A stretch of 64,000 nucleotides of DNA from Pipra filicauda (Eukaryota; Chordata; Aves; Passeriformes; Pipridae). Positions within the stretch are counted from its first letter, which is position 1, and each line of letters begins with the position of its first letter. Below the pieces are notes generated by a model. That model was not told where the DNA came from. It saw only the letters and a program-made list of their open reading frames with translations, and made no database searches. The stretch lies in assembly GCF_003945595.2 (NCBI RefSeq), contig NW_024105087.1, forward strand, positions 2,361,001-2,425,000. Reading direction: 5' to 3'. Below, piece after piece: positions 26,115-39,395 of the stretch. The translations under genes were made by a program, and so were the position numbers.

Positions 26115-26279
26115 ATGTTAGCTCTGATTCCAATTTTTGGTATTATTAGCAATGAATTGACCAACTGGATAATAAAAAATTTCCTCACTACATCATATGC
26201 CTTAGTAGCAATAATAAGAGCAATAATTATAACAAAAATCCTAGGAACACAATTGTCACATAAATGGCTAATTTATTAA
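26115..26279 (+). other. Possible mitochondrial-derived segment or chance AT-rich frame
   Basis: This in-frame stretch ends the 136-codon frame beginning at 25869. Its peptide is hydrophobic (LALIPIFG, then IIKNFLTTSYALVAIIRAII). In the second half G is almost absent from third codon positions, as in vertebrate mitochondrial genes on the light-strand-sense side. LA.IP followed by IK.FLT at similar spacing recalls NADH dehydrogenase subunit 2, whereas YAL....RA...T recalls subunit 1. Two different proteins match about equally, so neither match is convincing. It may be a decayed nuclear mitochondrial copy (NUMT) or simply AT-rich DNA that encodes hydrophobic residues. Confidence 0.2.
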
Positions 26280-29200
26280 TTAATGTTTTGTTAAACCTTG
26301 CTCTTCTGATTGTCTATTAGTTGACAACTAATGGCCTTGAAGTTATAACGGTATACTTGTTCTTAATTGCTAATGTCTGATCTCTCTAGTCATAATGATT
26401 TTATTGACAATATCTGAATCACAAAATCAATTTGCTTCTCTTAGGTAAAGAGGTCATTTAAGTGAAGTCAGCCTTTAACAAGGGGGAAACGCGAACACAT
26501 TACATAACAGCTATTTTTTTCATAATTACATTAAACAGCACACCTTCATATGTACACTTTCATGTGGTTAAAAAACCCCAAAAAACCAGCACTGCATTAA
26601 AAGGGTTATATTTGTGATTGCTTCACCTCCTCATTTGCATAGTTGTATATATCAACAGAGAATAGAGTTAGCATGAAGAAACAAGCATAGATATAAGTCA
26701 CCAAGTGAAGGCATCTCTGTGAATATAAGAGTGATGAGGGGCCAGCAAATTACGGTTGTCTAATTGCTTCGTTTACATGGGCAGCAGTGTTCACAACAAA
26801 ACATTGGTTGTTGTACTAGAAATGTCTCTGTGAGTACAGTTGAAACCACATGAAAGTGAGTTAATGTATATTCTGGAAGCTGCTGTCAAATGTCAAAGCG
26901 TACCAGTAAGTTGTTTCCAAATTTACTCAAGGACCTAAAAGAAAGAGCAGCCCAGACAAACTAAATAAAAGAGAGGATAGAGCCTGAATGAACTGCACCC
27001 TACAAGACCCACATGGAGAAAAGAAGATTTTTTACCTTTTTTTTTTTCCACTCAAGGCAAAAAGTAGACTCTGCTAAACAATAAAATTTGTATGACTTGT
27101 GATGCTTATTTTTAAATCAATTGCAAAGGCATGGCGATTCCACTGGCATCCACAGAATTTGGTCATCACTGGAGATTTCACTGTAAGAAAATTGTATTTC
27201 AGAACACGCAGTGCATTTCCAGGCTGGGGTCTAGATACTACAGCAAAAATCCCTGATAAGTAATGAGAAATATGACCAAAGAAATGACAGACAGCCTAGA
27301 AATCTGAGATCCCATAATATCATTGACTAGGTCATTCAGAGCTGCTCATGATCATGTGCCAGAGAGCACTGCTAGATTTGTTCCAGCTCTGGCTTGCATC
27401 CTATCAATCTACGCAGACAATTCGTGGAGCCTTTTGTGCAGCCTAAGGTGGAAGATGCAGATGCCACCACTCCTTGATGTCCTCATCCTTCAAAACAGAA
27501 AGTCTGTCCCTGCCTTCAGGTGTGCAAATGCAGCTTCTTCATTCCTGCAAGTGCAATTCATGGGGGTTTTCATCTGGCAAGCAGTACTTTTGCTCCTTTT
27601 TTTTTAAACAGAGCTACTATGCGCAAGTGTCCTCCCCAGATGCTTTGAGTTTAGCAGCCATAGTCTGGGGTCCATGGGCAGCACTGCCAATCACTCTGTG
27701 CCTGCCTTTCTGTGGAAAAAGAGGTCCCAGAGGTAGTGCAGGTGAGGTAAGAGCATGTAGGCACTGAACATGGCCACATTAGTTCCATACCTTCTGTGAT
27801 CTTGTGATCCTAGGCCAGACTCCTGGAGTTCCTTATCTGCTGTTAGAACACACCGTAGAGTGAGAGCAAAATCAAGCTCTGTTTAGCATGTGATGTTATT
27901 TAAGTCAAGTGAAAAAAACCCACCACTAAATAAAGAAAGAAAGCATGAGACAGAGGATTAGTACATGAATATGTAAGCAATACACAGGTAGAAATTTTAT
28001 AATGAAAGGATAAGGTTGCACAGTGGCTACCTGTGAGTAAGAAAAGCACAGGTGTATATATAAGAAATACCTTTTTCATTCAGGAATTCTAGCAGTATAG
28101 TTTTTACTTGCATGTTCTGCTATGAATGGAGTACATACATAATTATTTTTAGTAGCACTTGGCTTAATAATGGTGATACACAGAGATTTGGTGCATAACA
28201 TTTTACAATAAGTTGCCATATAATTTGAAAGTAATATGATGCCTTCTGCTTCTTTTGCAATGAGCCTGCTCATGCTTTGAGAACAGTTGGGAAAATTGTT
28301 TCTGCACACAATATTTTACTATCTGTCTCCTACAGCTTCTGAAATCAACGTGCAGTTTTGTGTGCAACATCATCTTAGTTGCAGAGCTGATCATAGTAAA
28401 AGTTACCTTAATTTTTGTTATAATCTTTTAGGGATCCCAGGCCTCAGTGGACAGCAACAACAGAGCCTTTGTAGAGATCTTTAGGCACTGGCCCCAGAAC
28501 AGCAATTAACTCAAAAGATTGCAAGGAAAGGGAGGAAGGTGAAGGCATGCCAAAGAAATAAGATGTAGAATAAAATCCTACATCTCAATTGCAAAGTAAG
28601 TCCAGATTCCATCATGTTACAGCAAGAATCTGTCGAGAGCCTTTTTGTTCACCCTAAAATATTCTGTGAGATTCCCTTTAAATATTATATGATTCTTACC
28701 AGCTGAAAACAATTGCGCACAGTTCCCTCTAAATACCATTATTTTGCATACAAGTGATTAAGGGAAACATAAGGTACTTCATTACCTCTAAGGCTTGGAC
28801 AGTTCCACCTAAAGTAAGTAAAGAGGCTCCTCGTGCCTTTGGTCTTATACAGTCTGATCCCAGAGGAGCTCTCTCTCCTTCTGCTCTTGCTTCTGGTGAC
28901 TCTTGCTTGTTACTGCTATTGTGCCTTGAACAGGGGAGAATAAGTGAACATTTCCCATCCCTTTGTCGGTCACGAAATGAAAAGCAAATGCAGAACCTGT
29001 GAAATGCACTCTCATGAGAACACAGGGAAAATGTGACCATTTAAATTGAATTTAATGTCCTATGTCATAATGTCACATGTGTGCACTACAAGCAGCAAAA
29101 GAAGGGATGCCTAAATGATTCCATGAAGAAATCTCACCACAGGTCATTGCCAGAAAAATAGGAGGCAGTTTCAATTCAGCCCCTGTTATTTAAACTTAGG

Positions 29201-31783
29201 ACTATAAGATCAGTAAGTAAGAGCTGACTTGCTGCATTAGTGTGTGCCACACTCTTTAAATATCATTTGCCACATAGTATATGTCTAAAGTGATACGTGC
29301 ACCAGCCCAAGTTGCCTGGGTCCCATCCTTCCCTAGCCAAACTGTTATGATTTCTCCCCACTTCCTGTGGCTGGTTTTTCTCCCCCAGTAAACAAAGAAC
29401 TGAGGAAGGGAGTAGTGTAGATATCCAAACCTGATCCTCCAAAATGAGGGTGGCATCAGGATACACAACTTGATCTGTGATCTCGGAAGTACTTCCAGGT
29501 GCTGCATACTAAACATACCCAAAGAGTGCTCTGGCAGAAAGCCTAGATCTTGTGGTATGGAAAAACTCTAATAAGCTGTTGACGATGCATATATGGAGAT
29601 TGCATATACAAAATTTTCTAAAACTTCTTCAACTCAGCTTCTTCTAGAGCATTGGACATCCCATATGTTTTTTCTTAATTGTTCCCTCAAAACAAATCAT
29701 TGTTAAATCCATACATATTTTGCATGCATCTTCATTGGGGAGGAGTAGAACAAGCCCATACACAGCATTTTCAGGTTGAAAGCATCTGACAAGCATCAAC
29801 TAATTATGCCATTTAGAATAAAATGAAGAGGGACTCATCTGCATAGCTATAGTTACCCGCGTCTCTCTTTCAGTCAAATGGCATCTAGGCAGTATAGACA
29901 GGAGTCTAGGGCACTATTCATCTTGTCCTGAAGCAGCCATCTAAAGTAGATCAGATGTGTGTAACCTAAAACCATCTTTTTCTCTCTACTGACTGTAGGC
30001 TTTGCCTACGCTGGCTGCCTTAACTGTAGGACACTTCAGGTATTCAAGCCTGACTGGGAATAACCTTGTGTCTTATATCCATTATATTCGGCTCAATTAC
30101 ATCCAGCTGAGAAACCAACCCTTTCAATAATTTAAATTGCCCGAAGAAGGAATAAGAAATTTCAGATGTACAATAGAATATATCCCAATAACTATTTGTT
30201 AGCAGTATGCTCCTCTTGTTAAATTCAGCAAATAGATTCAATGTTTGCTGTTTGTACTGTGATTTTTAGTTTCTAAAAGACCTGTTTGCTCTACTCTGCA
30301 GTGATTTTTTTTCATGTTACAAATGATAGGCATAGTTTCTTCACTTCAAAATACTGATAACATTAGCTATTTTAACTATTTTAGCTATTTTGACAGCACT
30401 CTGGTGGTCAAAACAGATCATCCCTATGTACTTTCAAATTATATCATCATCATTAGAATATTTTTGTGCCGTTTAAATATTCTACATATCTGCTTTTTCT
30501 ACAAGAAATCATGTTCATTTGTTAGGAAGAAAAAAAAGCCTTGCAAAGAGGAGTCATGAAGAAGCAGATGACATGTAAGTTAGTCATATTTCCTTGTGGC
30601 TTGTCTCCTAAAGACATACATGGCCAATCTGCTCATAAAATCCCCAGGCACACTGTTAATAGTGAGAGATGCAAAGCCTATAGCTTTTAAAGTTCTGGCT
30701 GAACTTCTCAAAGTTTTCAGATAACAAATATAGTCGGCTAAATATTAACGGTTCAGCAACAAAGAAGAAGAAGTAACCAAGAAGAGAAAGCCAGTCTCAC
30801 ACAACAATTTGGTAGCAGATGATTCAATGAAACCTCTTTGAGAGAGGGTTGTAGCCAATGCCACAATAGCAGCAATATTAGCCATATGGAAGTCTAAGAT
30901 TTGGAAGGATGGTTGCAAGTACAAACCCACCCCCTCATCTCCTGGCTCCCAAGGGAAAAGGACAGCAAAGCATCTCAATTTCAAATCTTATCCACTTTTA
31001 AAGAATATCTAATTTTTTTTTAGTCTTTGTGTATGAGAGTACAGCATTCACACAGTGAGCCCTCTACTCCCCAGGAGCATGGAAGAAAGAGTGACTCATG
31101 ACTCAGGATGATGATGCTGCCTTGGCAGTGGTGGAGGTTCCCACAGCGAAGCTCAGAGGTGATCCATGGTCCTTTAATACAATTTAGGGCAACCACCAGA
31201 TGCCTTAAACTACACAGAGGAGTCATATGAAGTAGCAATGAGCTACTTCGTTGAGGAAGAGCAATGAACTCTCTGTGCTGAAAGCATGGAGAGCCTAAGA
31301 CTTCCATCTCTAGTCTATCAAAAAATCCCTCCACGAGGAGACAATTAGCTGGGCTGAGCTCAGTGTGTTATTGTTTACATACAGCCATAGATGGACAGAT
31401 ACATAAACAGTGCAGCAAATATTTTCTGTCACACAATGTATTTGTCCTTATATGGCAGCTTACTTCCATGCTTTCTTCTAATAGGATTACAAATGAAAAA
31501 AAAAGTGTGATCTTCAAGGAGAAATAAGTTTGGCAGAAAGAAGAAAAGGAGATGAGTAATACTTCTGTTTCTGCTTTTCAGAAGGTTTTATTTGAAAGCT
31601 CTGTTGTGCCCAAAGTGTTGACTCACCCATGACACTTTTCAGCATCCACATTTACCCTGAAGCAGAGTAAGCTTCTATATGGGGACGTAAAACGGGGTTG
31701 CGCTGGGGAGCAGTGAGGGATTCATATAGTTTGTACATGGGAGTACAGTTTGAGGAGCTTTATAGCAAATCTGCTCATTTCAC

Positions 31784-31827
31784 AAAAAGAAAAAAAAGAA
31801 AAAAAAAGAAAAAGGAAAAGAGAAAAT
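31784..31827 (+). repeat. A-rich purine tract
   Basis: ACAAAAAGAAAAAAAAGAAA and following bases form an almost pure A/G run of about 40 bases. It resembles the tract at 17.4 kb and is likewise crossed by a lysine-rich frame (31698-31976) that I do not regard as a gene. Confidence 0.85.
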
Positions 31828-32763
31828 TTGCATTCAGCTCTCAGCCTGGTAAGCCTAAATTAAAATATGACAGTCAAAATGGGTTTATTCTTTCCTGCAC
31901 ATTATTGCTGGAGCCTGAGAGACAGATTGTCCTTGAGCAGCCCTACATTTCAGTGTACACCTTCAGTGACCTCTGAGTACCCTGACTGCCACCTGTGGGT
32001 GTGCACAGGTGGGATCAGCTGTACTTTGGAGCGACTTACAGGGAGTTACACTACTGACAGTAAACTAGGAGGAATGGGATGTGGCTCAGCCTCTTAGCCT
32101 GTATTACTCATCAAGTTTAGCAAGTTTAAAGATCATTAAAACTATTTCTGTAGCTTAAGGTCACCAGATGTAACTCTGAATGCACACAGGCAGCAAACTG
32201 GGGAAGAACTTGTCATTTTACATAGTTCCTTTTCAAAGCAGAGCTACACCTTTCAAGTCTTTTGTTTCTTACACACATGAATAGACTTCTGCCTTCTCCC
32301 ACTCCTGTTCTGCATAATAAATCTGGATCCTCTCTGTGGACTGTGTAAAATTGCAGCTTCCACTGGGACAAAGTGATTAGAAGAGTTCAGAAAATGGACA
32401 GCCATTTCTAGGAACTGCTCTGAAACTTTATTATACTGTGCATAATTTTTCTCTCACTAATATTTTTGCTTGATAATACTCTGTTGTTTGCTGCAATTAA
32501 TATTGTTTGCATTTAATTCACTGAAGTGAGTTGAATGTTGAAATGTTAAGTGTTTCAAGTAAAATAGAAACTGACAACTCTCAGATTAGAAGTTTTCACA
32601 ATAAGAAAAGTTCAGAGCCCAATCTTGTAGCTGCAAAAGCATGAGAGTAATTTGACTAGCAAGTGCTCATAGACTACTTAGCAAAAAATTACCATATCTG
32701 CAGAAAACAAAAATAGTTCTGATAACAATTTGCCAACAAAAAAGGGAACCAAAATAACAAAGT

Positions 32764-32855
32764 ATGAGATGAAAAATGAATACATATATGAGATCAAACA
32801 TGAATACCTATATGAAATAAAATGTCAAGACAGCATATATGAAAATGAGAGAATG
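32764..32855 (+). repeat. Minisatellite, 24-bp unit, about 3.5 copies
   Basis: Units begin TATGAGAT at 32764 and 32788 (24 bases each). A 27-base third unit starts at 32812 and a partial fourth at 32839. Because the first units are a multiple of three, one frame stays open and reads YEMKNEYIYEIKHEYLYEIK. That 72-codon frame (32730-32948) is explained by the repeat and shows no other sign of being a gene. Confidence 0.75.
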
Positions 32856-33106
32856 GGAGGACAAGAGCTCCAGATTCAGGCTTCCAAGATCATGAATATA
32901 ATAGCTACAACTAAAACATGTCAGCTGGATCTTAAACAGTTCAAATGATCTAGATTGAGTTATTAATCACAAATATGAATTTGTTATCCAAATCTGTAAG
33001 AAAACATCTAACCTCCTAGACAGAAACATAACCACATTTTATAATTCATTCTGACAGCAGAATTATATTTAATTCACAAAATGCAGATTTAAAAGTGGTG
33101 AAATAC

Positions 33107-33132
33107 ATATATATATATCTATAGAGATATAT
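33107..33132. repeat. Short TA-rich microsatellite
   Basis: CATATATATATATCTATAGA and flanking bases form an imperfect AT dinucleotide repeat of about 26 bases. Confidence 0.75.
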
Positions 33133-36100
33133 GAAAGACACTCAGAAAAGAAAATATGTTCACACAGCACAACTAACCACTAGCAATAAAAGTCTCTCAG
33201 GAGCTGCGTGTAAATTTTGTCTTTACTGGAAGTCTAAAAGAAGAGGAAAGAGGAGGAGTGAGCTACATTTTTTTTTCACACCCTTTCCCAGAACACCTGA
33301 CAGTGACAATAGGGACTCAGAGATGAGCAGGCCAGAAGGTGAAACATCCACACAAGGTTCAGCCTCAACTCTGAACGGCAATACGTGGCACTGTGCAAAA
33401 CACCTTCTCCAAATATCAGGATAGCAGTGCATAGGCAAGCTATTACATGAAATATCTTCAAATTATTTCTAGGAAAATGACCAACAGCCTGAGGGGTTGA
33501 TTTTTGAGTGTACAGTTGCACTATAGATCATAATATCTCTGAACTCGCAATATAGCATTGCTAACCTGCATGAGATCAACTGTGCTTTTTGGGCTTACCT
33601 TTCACTGTGCTGTAAGCTGATTAGTATTTAGAGGTGAAACTAATGTCAGGAAAAAAACATATTTTCTTCCAATTGCATTTCCCATGACCACACTGGTCCT
33701 CCAATGAAGATGGTGACTAGCAGACATGCATCTCTCCCTGCTCTAGCAGACTGATACCCTAGCAAGGGAGTCTAGACAGTCAGTTGAAGACAGATTTAAT
33801 AATAAAATTCTACCTATTTAAATCAGCCTCTCCCCACCAAATTAGACAACAAGCCTCAGTTTCGACAGGAAGAATGAATGTCACTCATGCACAAGAAAAA
33901 ATACCATGTATTACAGTACCCTCTAGTGACTCATACCATAGCTGGATTTCAGCTAGCATTCAGCACGTCCCAGGATAGATCCCACCATGTCAAAAGTGCA
34001 AGCCCCAGAGTGCCCCAGGGTCGCCCCTGAATGTAGGTAAATCAGTCTCCAGCCCTCTTTCTTAGGTAAAGTAACACTGAGTGTTGAGTGTTCATTCATT
34101 TCTTGTTTGCTTCAGGGTTTGACTTTCTTAATTCCAAATACCCAGCTTTTAAAATCTATGTGAGCTAGCAGCTAGACACTCACTATTCTTTGATCTCACA
34201 GTATGAGCTTCCTACACAGCAGGAAGACAATATTTTTTTCATGTCAAAATCCAGTCATATCTCAGAAGGAAACAAAAATAAGCTTTTTCTTCTCTGTCCC
34301 AGTTTTCATCACAAAACCTTTGGCCCCTGTTGCTTTCATAAGATCTTTCCTCCCTGTCTGACACATGAACTGTGGGAAATCTTTCCCAAGTGCGATTAAG
34401 CCCTTCCCATCAACCCATTCCAAAAGCTGCTTTGGATTCAGTGTCCCTCAATTCAAACGCTCCTTTCCCCTCCTGTGGGCTTTAACTCAGAAGCTGGCAA
34501 AAATATTAATATCACCTGAATGGCCTGGCCTTGAAAGGTCATCTTCAAAAGTATTGTAACTCCCTTCTTGACTGGTGTTCTATACAGCAGACTGGAAAGA
34601 AAAGGAAACTTCAGCTAGCTTTGTGCCCGATTTCCTTACTTTTTAACTGTATTTCTTTGTTACTCCAGTTTCTTGAAAATAGTCAAAGAAATTTTCTGAC
34701 TTAGATCACAGGTAACACAAAGAGATTGGTATTAGCAAAGCGAATATCTGTAGGGTTCCATATGTGCTATATATTTTCAATAGTTGCAAACTCTACCTGT
34801 AATGAGATCTAACTGCTTTTCTCTTCAAAGTTACAGACCTAACGCTTTGAAACAGTTGCCTTTTAGCTAATGGACCTTAGAGCCAGTCACAGTTTAGGCA
34901 AGAATGTTTTGAGAGGCAGGAGTGAAGAAGAGCTTTTTGGGAAAGAGTTTCAGGCTTTCTTCAGAAACTTTACATCTCATGGCTGAACAGTTGTTCATGC
35001 AGGCGTAGCTGGAAAAATGTGCCGAGCAGGCTGTCGGAGAAGCATAAATGCTTCTTGAATGGATTTATGGATGGATACCTGAGCAGTCAGCACTACATGA
35101 TGTGGTATTGAGTTATTTTAATCCTTTTCTCTGTCCATTTATGCCTTTGGTCCCATTCCCAGAGTGGCTGAGTCACCTTTCTAAACTTATGGCAGAGAAA
35201 GGCAGTAACTTGGAAGTGAGCAGGATGCCAATGTTTGAACCCTAAGCTGGGTCTGCTGATGTTACGTCCCCACCATTCCCAGAACTTGCAGGGAAAACTG
35301 TGTCTGATCTGTTTCATTTAACACACCAAGCTGCTCCACCAGCAGCTCCACACACCACAATCCAGAGCACGGACACAGCAGCTCCAAATTCTCCAAGTCC
35401 CCAGATATCAGCTGCAGAAGCCTTTCTGAATTTGAGCTTAAGGATGAGCAGACAGCAACACGACAGGCAGCTATCATGACTCAACCTTGATACTAGGCAA
35501 ATTGAGTAGTCAAATAAATCACTGTAATTCAGCCTAGCAATTCAAAATACCCCACGCTCCTGATTCTCTGGCAAGCTACATCATGTAGTATACGATATAT
35601 ATTTTCAGCAGTTTCAAACTGCCAAAAATTTGGTATTATTTCTCAAACAGGAAATAAATTAATGAAGGATATGAGAGGTAAATGAAAACATGTCACAGAA
35701 TGAAAACATAGTTCAAAAGCTCTTAATAAATTAAAAGTTACAAAAAGCAATTTACAGAGTGTTTTATGTATGTCACTACGATGAGGTTTTATTGGTGTGA
35801 TATCATAATTTGGCTGTCTCTGATCTCTCTCTTGGCAGCAATAGCTCCAAAGACATTATGTGCTGATCATGCCAGCTCAGAAAGCTGAATGCCAGAGGTC
35901 TGCTTTATTTGGGCAGTAATCAACAGGACTTTTAGGTTTACCTAAGAACTTCCACATCAATTCTCACAGCACCAGATCTTTTGGTCTTTCTTGTTTGACT
36001 TTAATAATTGATTTTGTGCAGAGAAATTTAGTAAATTTGTCAGAATATGTTGCCTATATTGCATGCTTTTCAGTTGTTTTCCAAATTTCCCATGGAATTG

Positions 36101-37232
36101 TCTGTGTTTACAAATGTATCCAGATTTTACTTTGAACTTTCTGCCCTCCTCCTGCCCTTAAAGATAAATTAATTCCTTAACATGTTTGTACTTGCAAATT
36201 CATAAATTTATACAGTTCATACCACTTTAATCCCTATTAAACTAATTTGAAGTCATGTCAGGCCAACTATCCACAGTAAAATGGATTAGAAAAGCCAGTT
36301 GATCAGATATAGAAAGGACTCCGGGCATTTTTTCTGTCTAGCCTCCATGAATTTAGAGTACTATTTTCATACAAATAATTCTGTTCTCTTTAATTCCTTT
36401 GTGATTAAGCTAATTCACAAATAACATTGGTTCTTAGAGAATCATTAGTGTAAAGCAGAGCAGGCAATGTTTTTAATTAGGGCTTTTCATACCTCCTCTA
36501 TCCATTTGGTAATAAAATTACTTCTGTATTAATTGATTAGTTATTTTAATTTACACAGCAATAAGTGCTGATATACAGTGGCTATCAAACATCTTTGTTA
36601 AATAATTTTTCAGTACAACTGATATTTATTTCCCGAAGAAGTTGAAGATATTTTGTTTAAAGCTTTCTGATGTATGTGCTATGGCTCCTGACAATCATTC
36701 TCACCAGAATGTAATAGACATATAAGTGAATTTTAACCTAACACAACTTTATTTTCATTTCTACTAGAGATTTTCATATTGCTAAAGGAATACATGGGTT
36801 GTTTGAATGTTGTAAAATTATGTATAAGACTTTGCTGTAAAAAGAGAGCCTTCAATTGCAAAAGAATGTTTATCTAATATAAGCTAAGAGAAATTTTGTG
36901 TTCTCAATTTTATTTACACTTCTGTCAGTTTTTGACTCAAAGAAATAAATTGAAATACTTCAGCTTACTGAAGTGATTAGTCATTTTGGATGGTTGTTGG
37001 GAAATCAGTTTCTCGTGCATTTTTAAAACAGAACAAATCCACATTTGGAATAATGGATTAACATTATTAGATCATACACAAAACTTCTATTGAGGTGGCT
37101 ATGTCAACATGGATATACAATTAAAATATTTCTGAAATCCTGCTTTCCATATTTTATTTTGAGAATAATGTCCTGACTTCTCGGCTATGCTTATTCCTTC
37201 ATACTGAAGGATAGAGATGAAAGGGGGGTTCA

Positions 37233-37310
37233 GACTGATTAATTATAAATGACCTCGCTCAAATGGCCATATGTGAACATAACAGTGTTGATGCAAATAT
37301 TAATCAGGAT
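37233..37310. promoter_or_regulatory. Candidate enhancer-like motif cluster
   Basis: Within about 75 bases there are GATTAATTATAAAT (homeodomain-type TAATTA core, about 37237-37250), an E-box CATATG (37268-37273), and an octamer ATGCAAAT (37291-37298) followed directly by ATTAATCA. These words are typical of homeodomain, bHLH and POU factor sites from general knowledge. In AT-rich DNA such clusters also arise by chance, so this is a suggestion only. Confidence 0.25.
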
Positions 37311-39357
37311 CTGCTTACTGTGCCTTTCCTCTGGAGAAGGAAAGCTGCCACATTGCCACATTTATGTCCCGTTGCAGCAAGGCAGCTGACTAATTCAGTG
37401 CACTCCATGCCCACCCCTAGCCACTTATCCCTGTCCCTGGGGGTTCCTTCTCCCTCCAGTAGGAACGGGGCTTTCATGCACACCTCGCTCCCATCATAAT
37501 GTCGTACCATGGTAGGAAAATCAGTAGATGATACTCTGCTGTTCTCCTCAGTAGCTGAAAGGTTTGTCATGTGGTTACTGGCATGCATAAAATTATCTGA
37601 TCCTCTCTTACATTTGTGAGCAAGGGTGGAAATTGAAAGAATTCATGAGTTCTCATCTCAAATCACTGGTACGCCCTTCATTGCCATGCCTTCAGGCCAT
37701 GCTTTGGACCAGGAAGAGAAGAGCTGAGTGAAAAATTAAGTCTTCCAATAGAAGTTTTAAACAAAGTGTTTGATACGCAAAAAACCCAAATTTTGAGCTT
37801 AGCCTGTGTTAATCAAATTTATCAGATTTTATCATAGCTGTTAATGTTAGCAGACATTTCTGAACGCTTCTCCAGCAACACGCAAACACAAGTAACTAAG
37901 AAAATACAGGGATTAGTGAAATAGTCTCCAATGGTATCTCCCATCTCGTGGTAAAGCACAGGGCAGAATGGTTAACATTTGGGAGAGAAGAACAGCAATT
38001 GCTACTATACAATTCCATTATCTCTTCCTTATCATTTGATGAAGCATCAATCATTTAGAAATATCTGAAGCCAGATACATGTTTCCAATTTAATTTATTT
38101 AGTTTATTTTTTTTCCTCAAAAAGAGGCCAGAAGACAGAAGATACATTTTCCCCCCAACTAGAAACAATCTCATTGAGGCATTTATTTTTACAAGTTACA
38201 GGACTCTGACACAGAAAAATCATTAAGTGAATGTCACCCATTCTGCTCATTGAATGACGCCAACATCCCCTCGGAAAATAACATGCAATCATGTGGTCAC
38301 ACACTGCATATTTGGGACATTTTGCAACTCTGGAATATCTGATTTTTGAAGATTTACCAATTCCTTAAGACAATTTTTGCATGCCGTATTTATAATTCTG
38401 CTTTGTCCATCCTTTTCCTTTCTCATACCTTCTGACTCCCATAGCTGTTGCTTTACATCTGCCACAGGACTGAAATCTTTTAGGGTAGGAAATACATCTG
38501 TGGAAAAGTCAGGATGACAACCAGCATATGAACATTTGCACAACAGCTAAAAGAAGGCCAATGTAAGTCACCATTTTAAGCCATAAAACAGCATTTCATG
38601 AAAGAAGAATCCGTTGCATTTGGGAAGACTATATTAGGCATATACCAAGTATAGAATATGTTAAGAATATGCCTAGTTACTGTAAGGTGAGCTTTACACT
38701 GAGCCTTCGGGAAAGTTTCAACCCAAACAATGATAATCAACAGAGATAGTGACAAATGGAAAGGAAGTGGGGAAGAATAGTGACATTTGGTGCTGAACCA
38801 TATGTGCGTGGTTTGAAAGACATGACTGAATTGTTTTTGGTGCTCTATTATTCTGACATTTAGAATGAGGCAAGTTTCCATTTCCATTAATGTACTGCCA
38901 ACTCAAAGGGGAACTGTCGCAAATTTGAGACTAAAGAAAGCTGTTCCTCAAACTTCTCTTGAGCATAATCAATGCCCTCGCTAAGCAACAGAGTAGTGTC
39001 ACAGTGTAGACTCTAAGTGATTATTATGCTTTCTGCTTGTTGAATAAAAGAGCATACTTTATACCTTATGATGGTGTGGCATAAGCTCCTTTGACAAAAG
39101 ACCATGAATTTATATATGAATGGAGAACAGCCAGTGCAAAGGAACTCTGTGGACCAAGATTTTCTGATTGCTGACCTGGCAAGACATGAAGAAAGTGATT
39201 CAGTCTTAGGTGGAGGATGTTCAGGTGAAAGAATACAAAAGCCTGAAATATTACAAATTGTGGGTAAACCCAAAACTTTGGAGGAAAAATACAATGATCA
39301 TCAGTTTCTTTTATTGTTTTTTAAATAGTTGTCTATCTTTAGCAAAAGATTAAAAAT

Positions 39358-39395
39358 AGAGAGGAAGAGGGAGAAGGGGGTGGGGGGGAGAAGCT
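39358..39395 (+). repeat. G/A-rich low-complexity tract
   Basis: AGAGAGGAAGAGGGAGAAGG followed by GGGTGGGGGGGAGAAG: an almost pure purine run with a seven-G stretch, interrupted by a single T. Confidence 0.8.

Larger units (their letters stand above)
25473..32763. other. Unique AT-rich noncoding DNA, no gene recognised
   Basis: No recognised exon or transposon. The 136-codon frame at 25869-26279 is discussed separately because its last third has unusual codon composition. A T11 run lies at 27037-27047. Other frames (27323-27767, 28729-29040, 31020-31334) overlap each other and show no family features. Confidence 0.55.

Noticed and set aside
28425..28485. GIPGLSGQQQQ-like peptide suggesting a collagen exon
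   Set aside because: Only one short Gly-X-Y-like stretch, no phase-0 54-bp exon structure and no flanking splice sites that fit.
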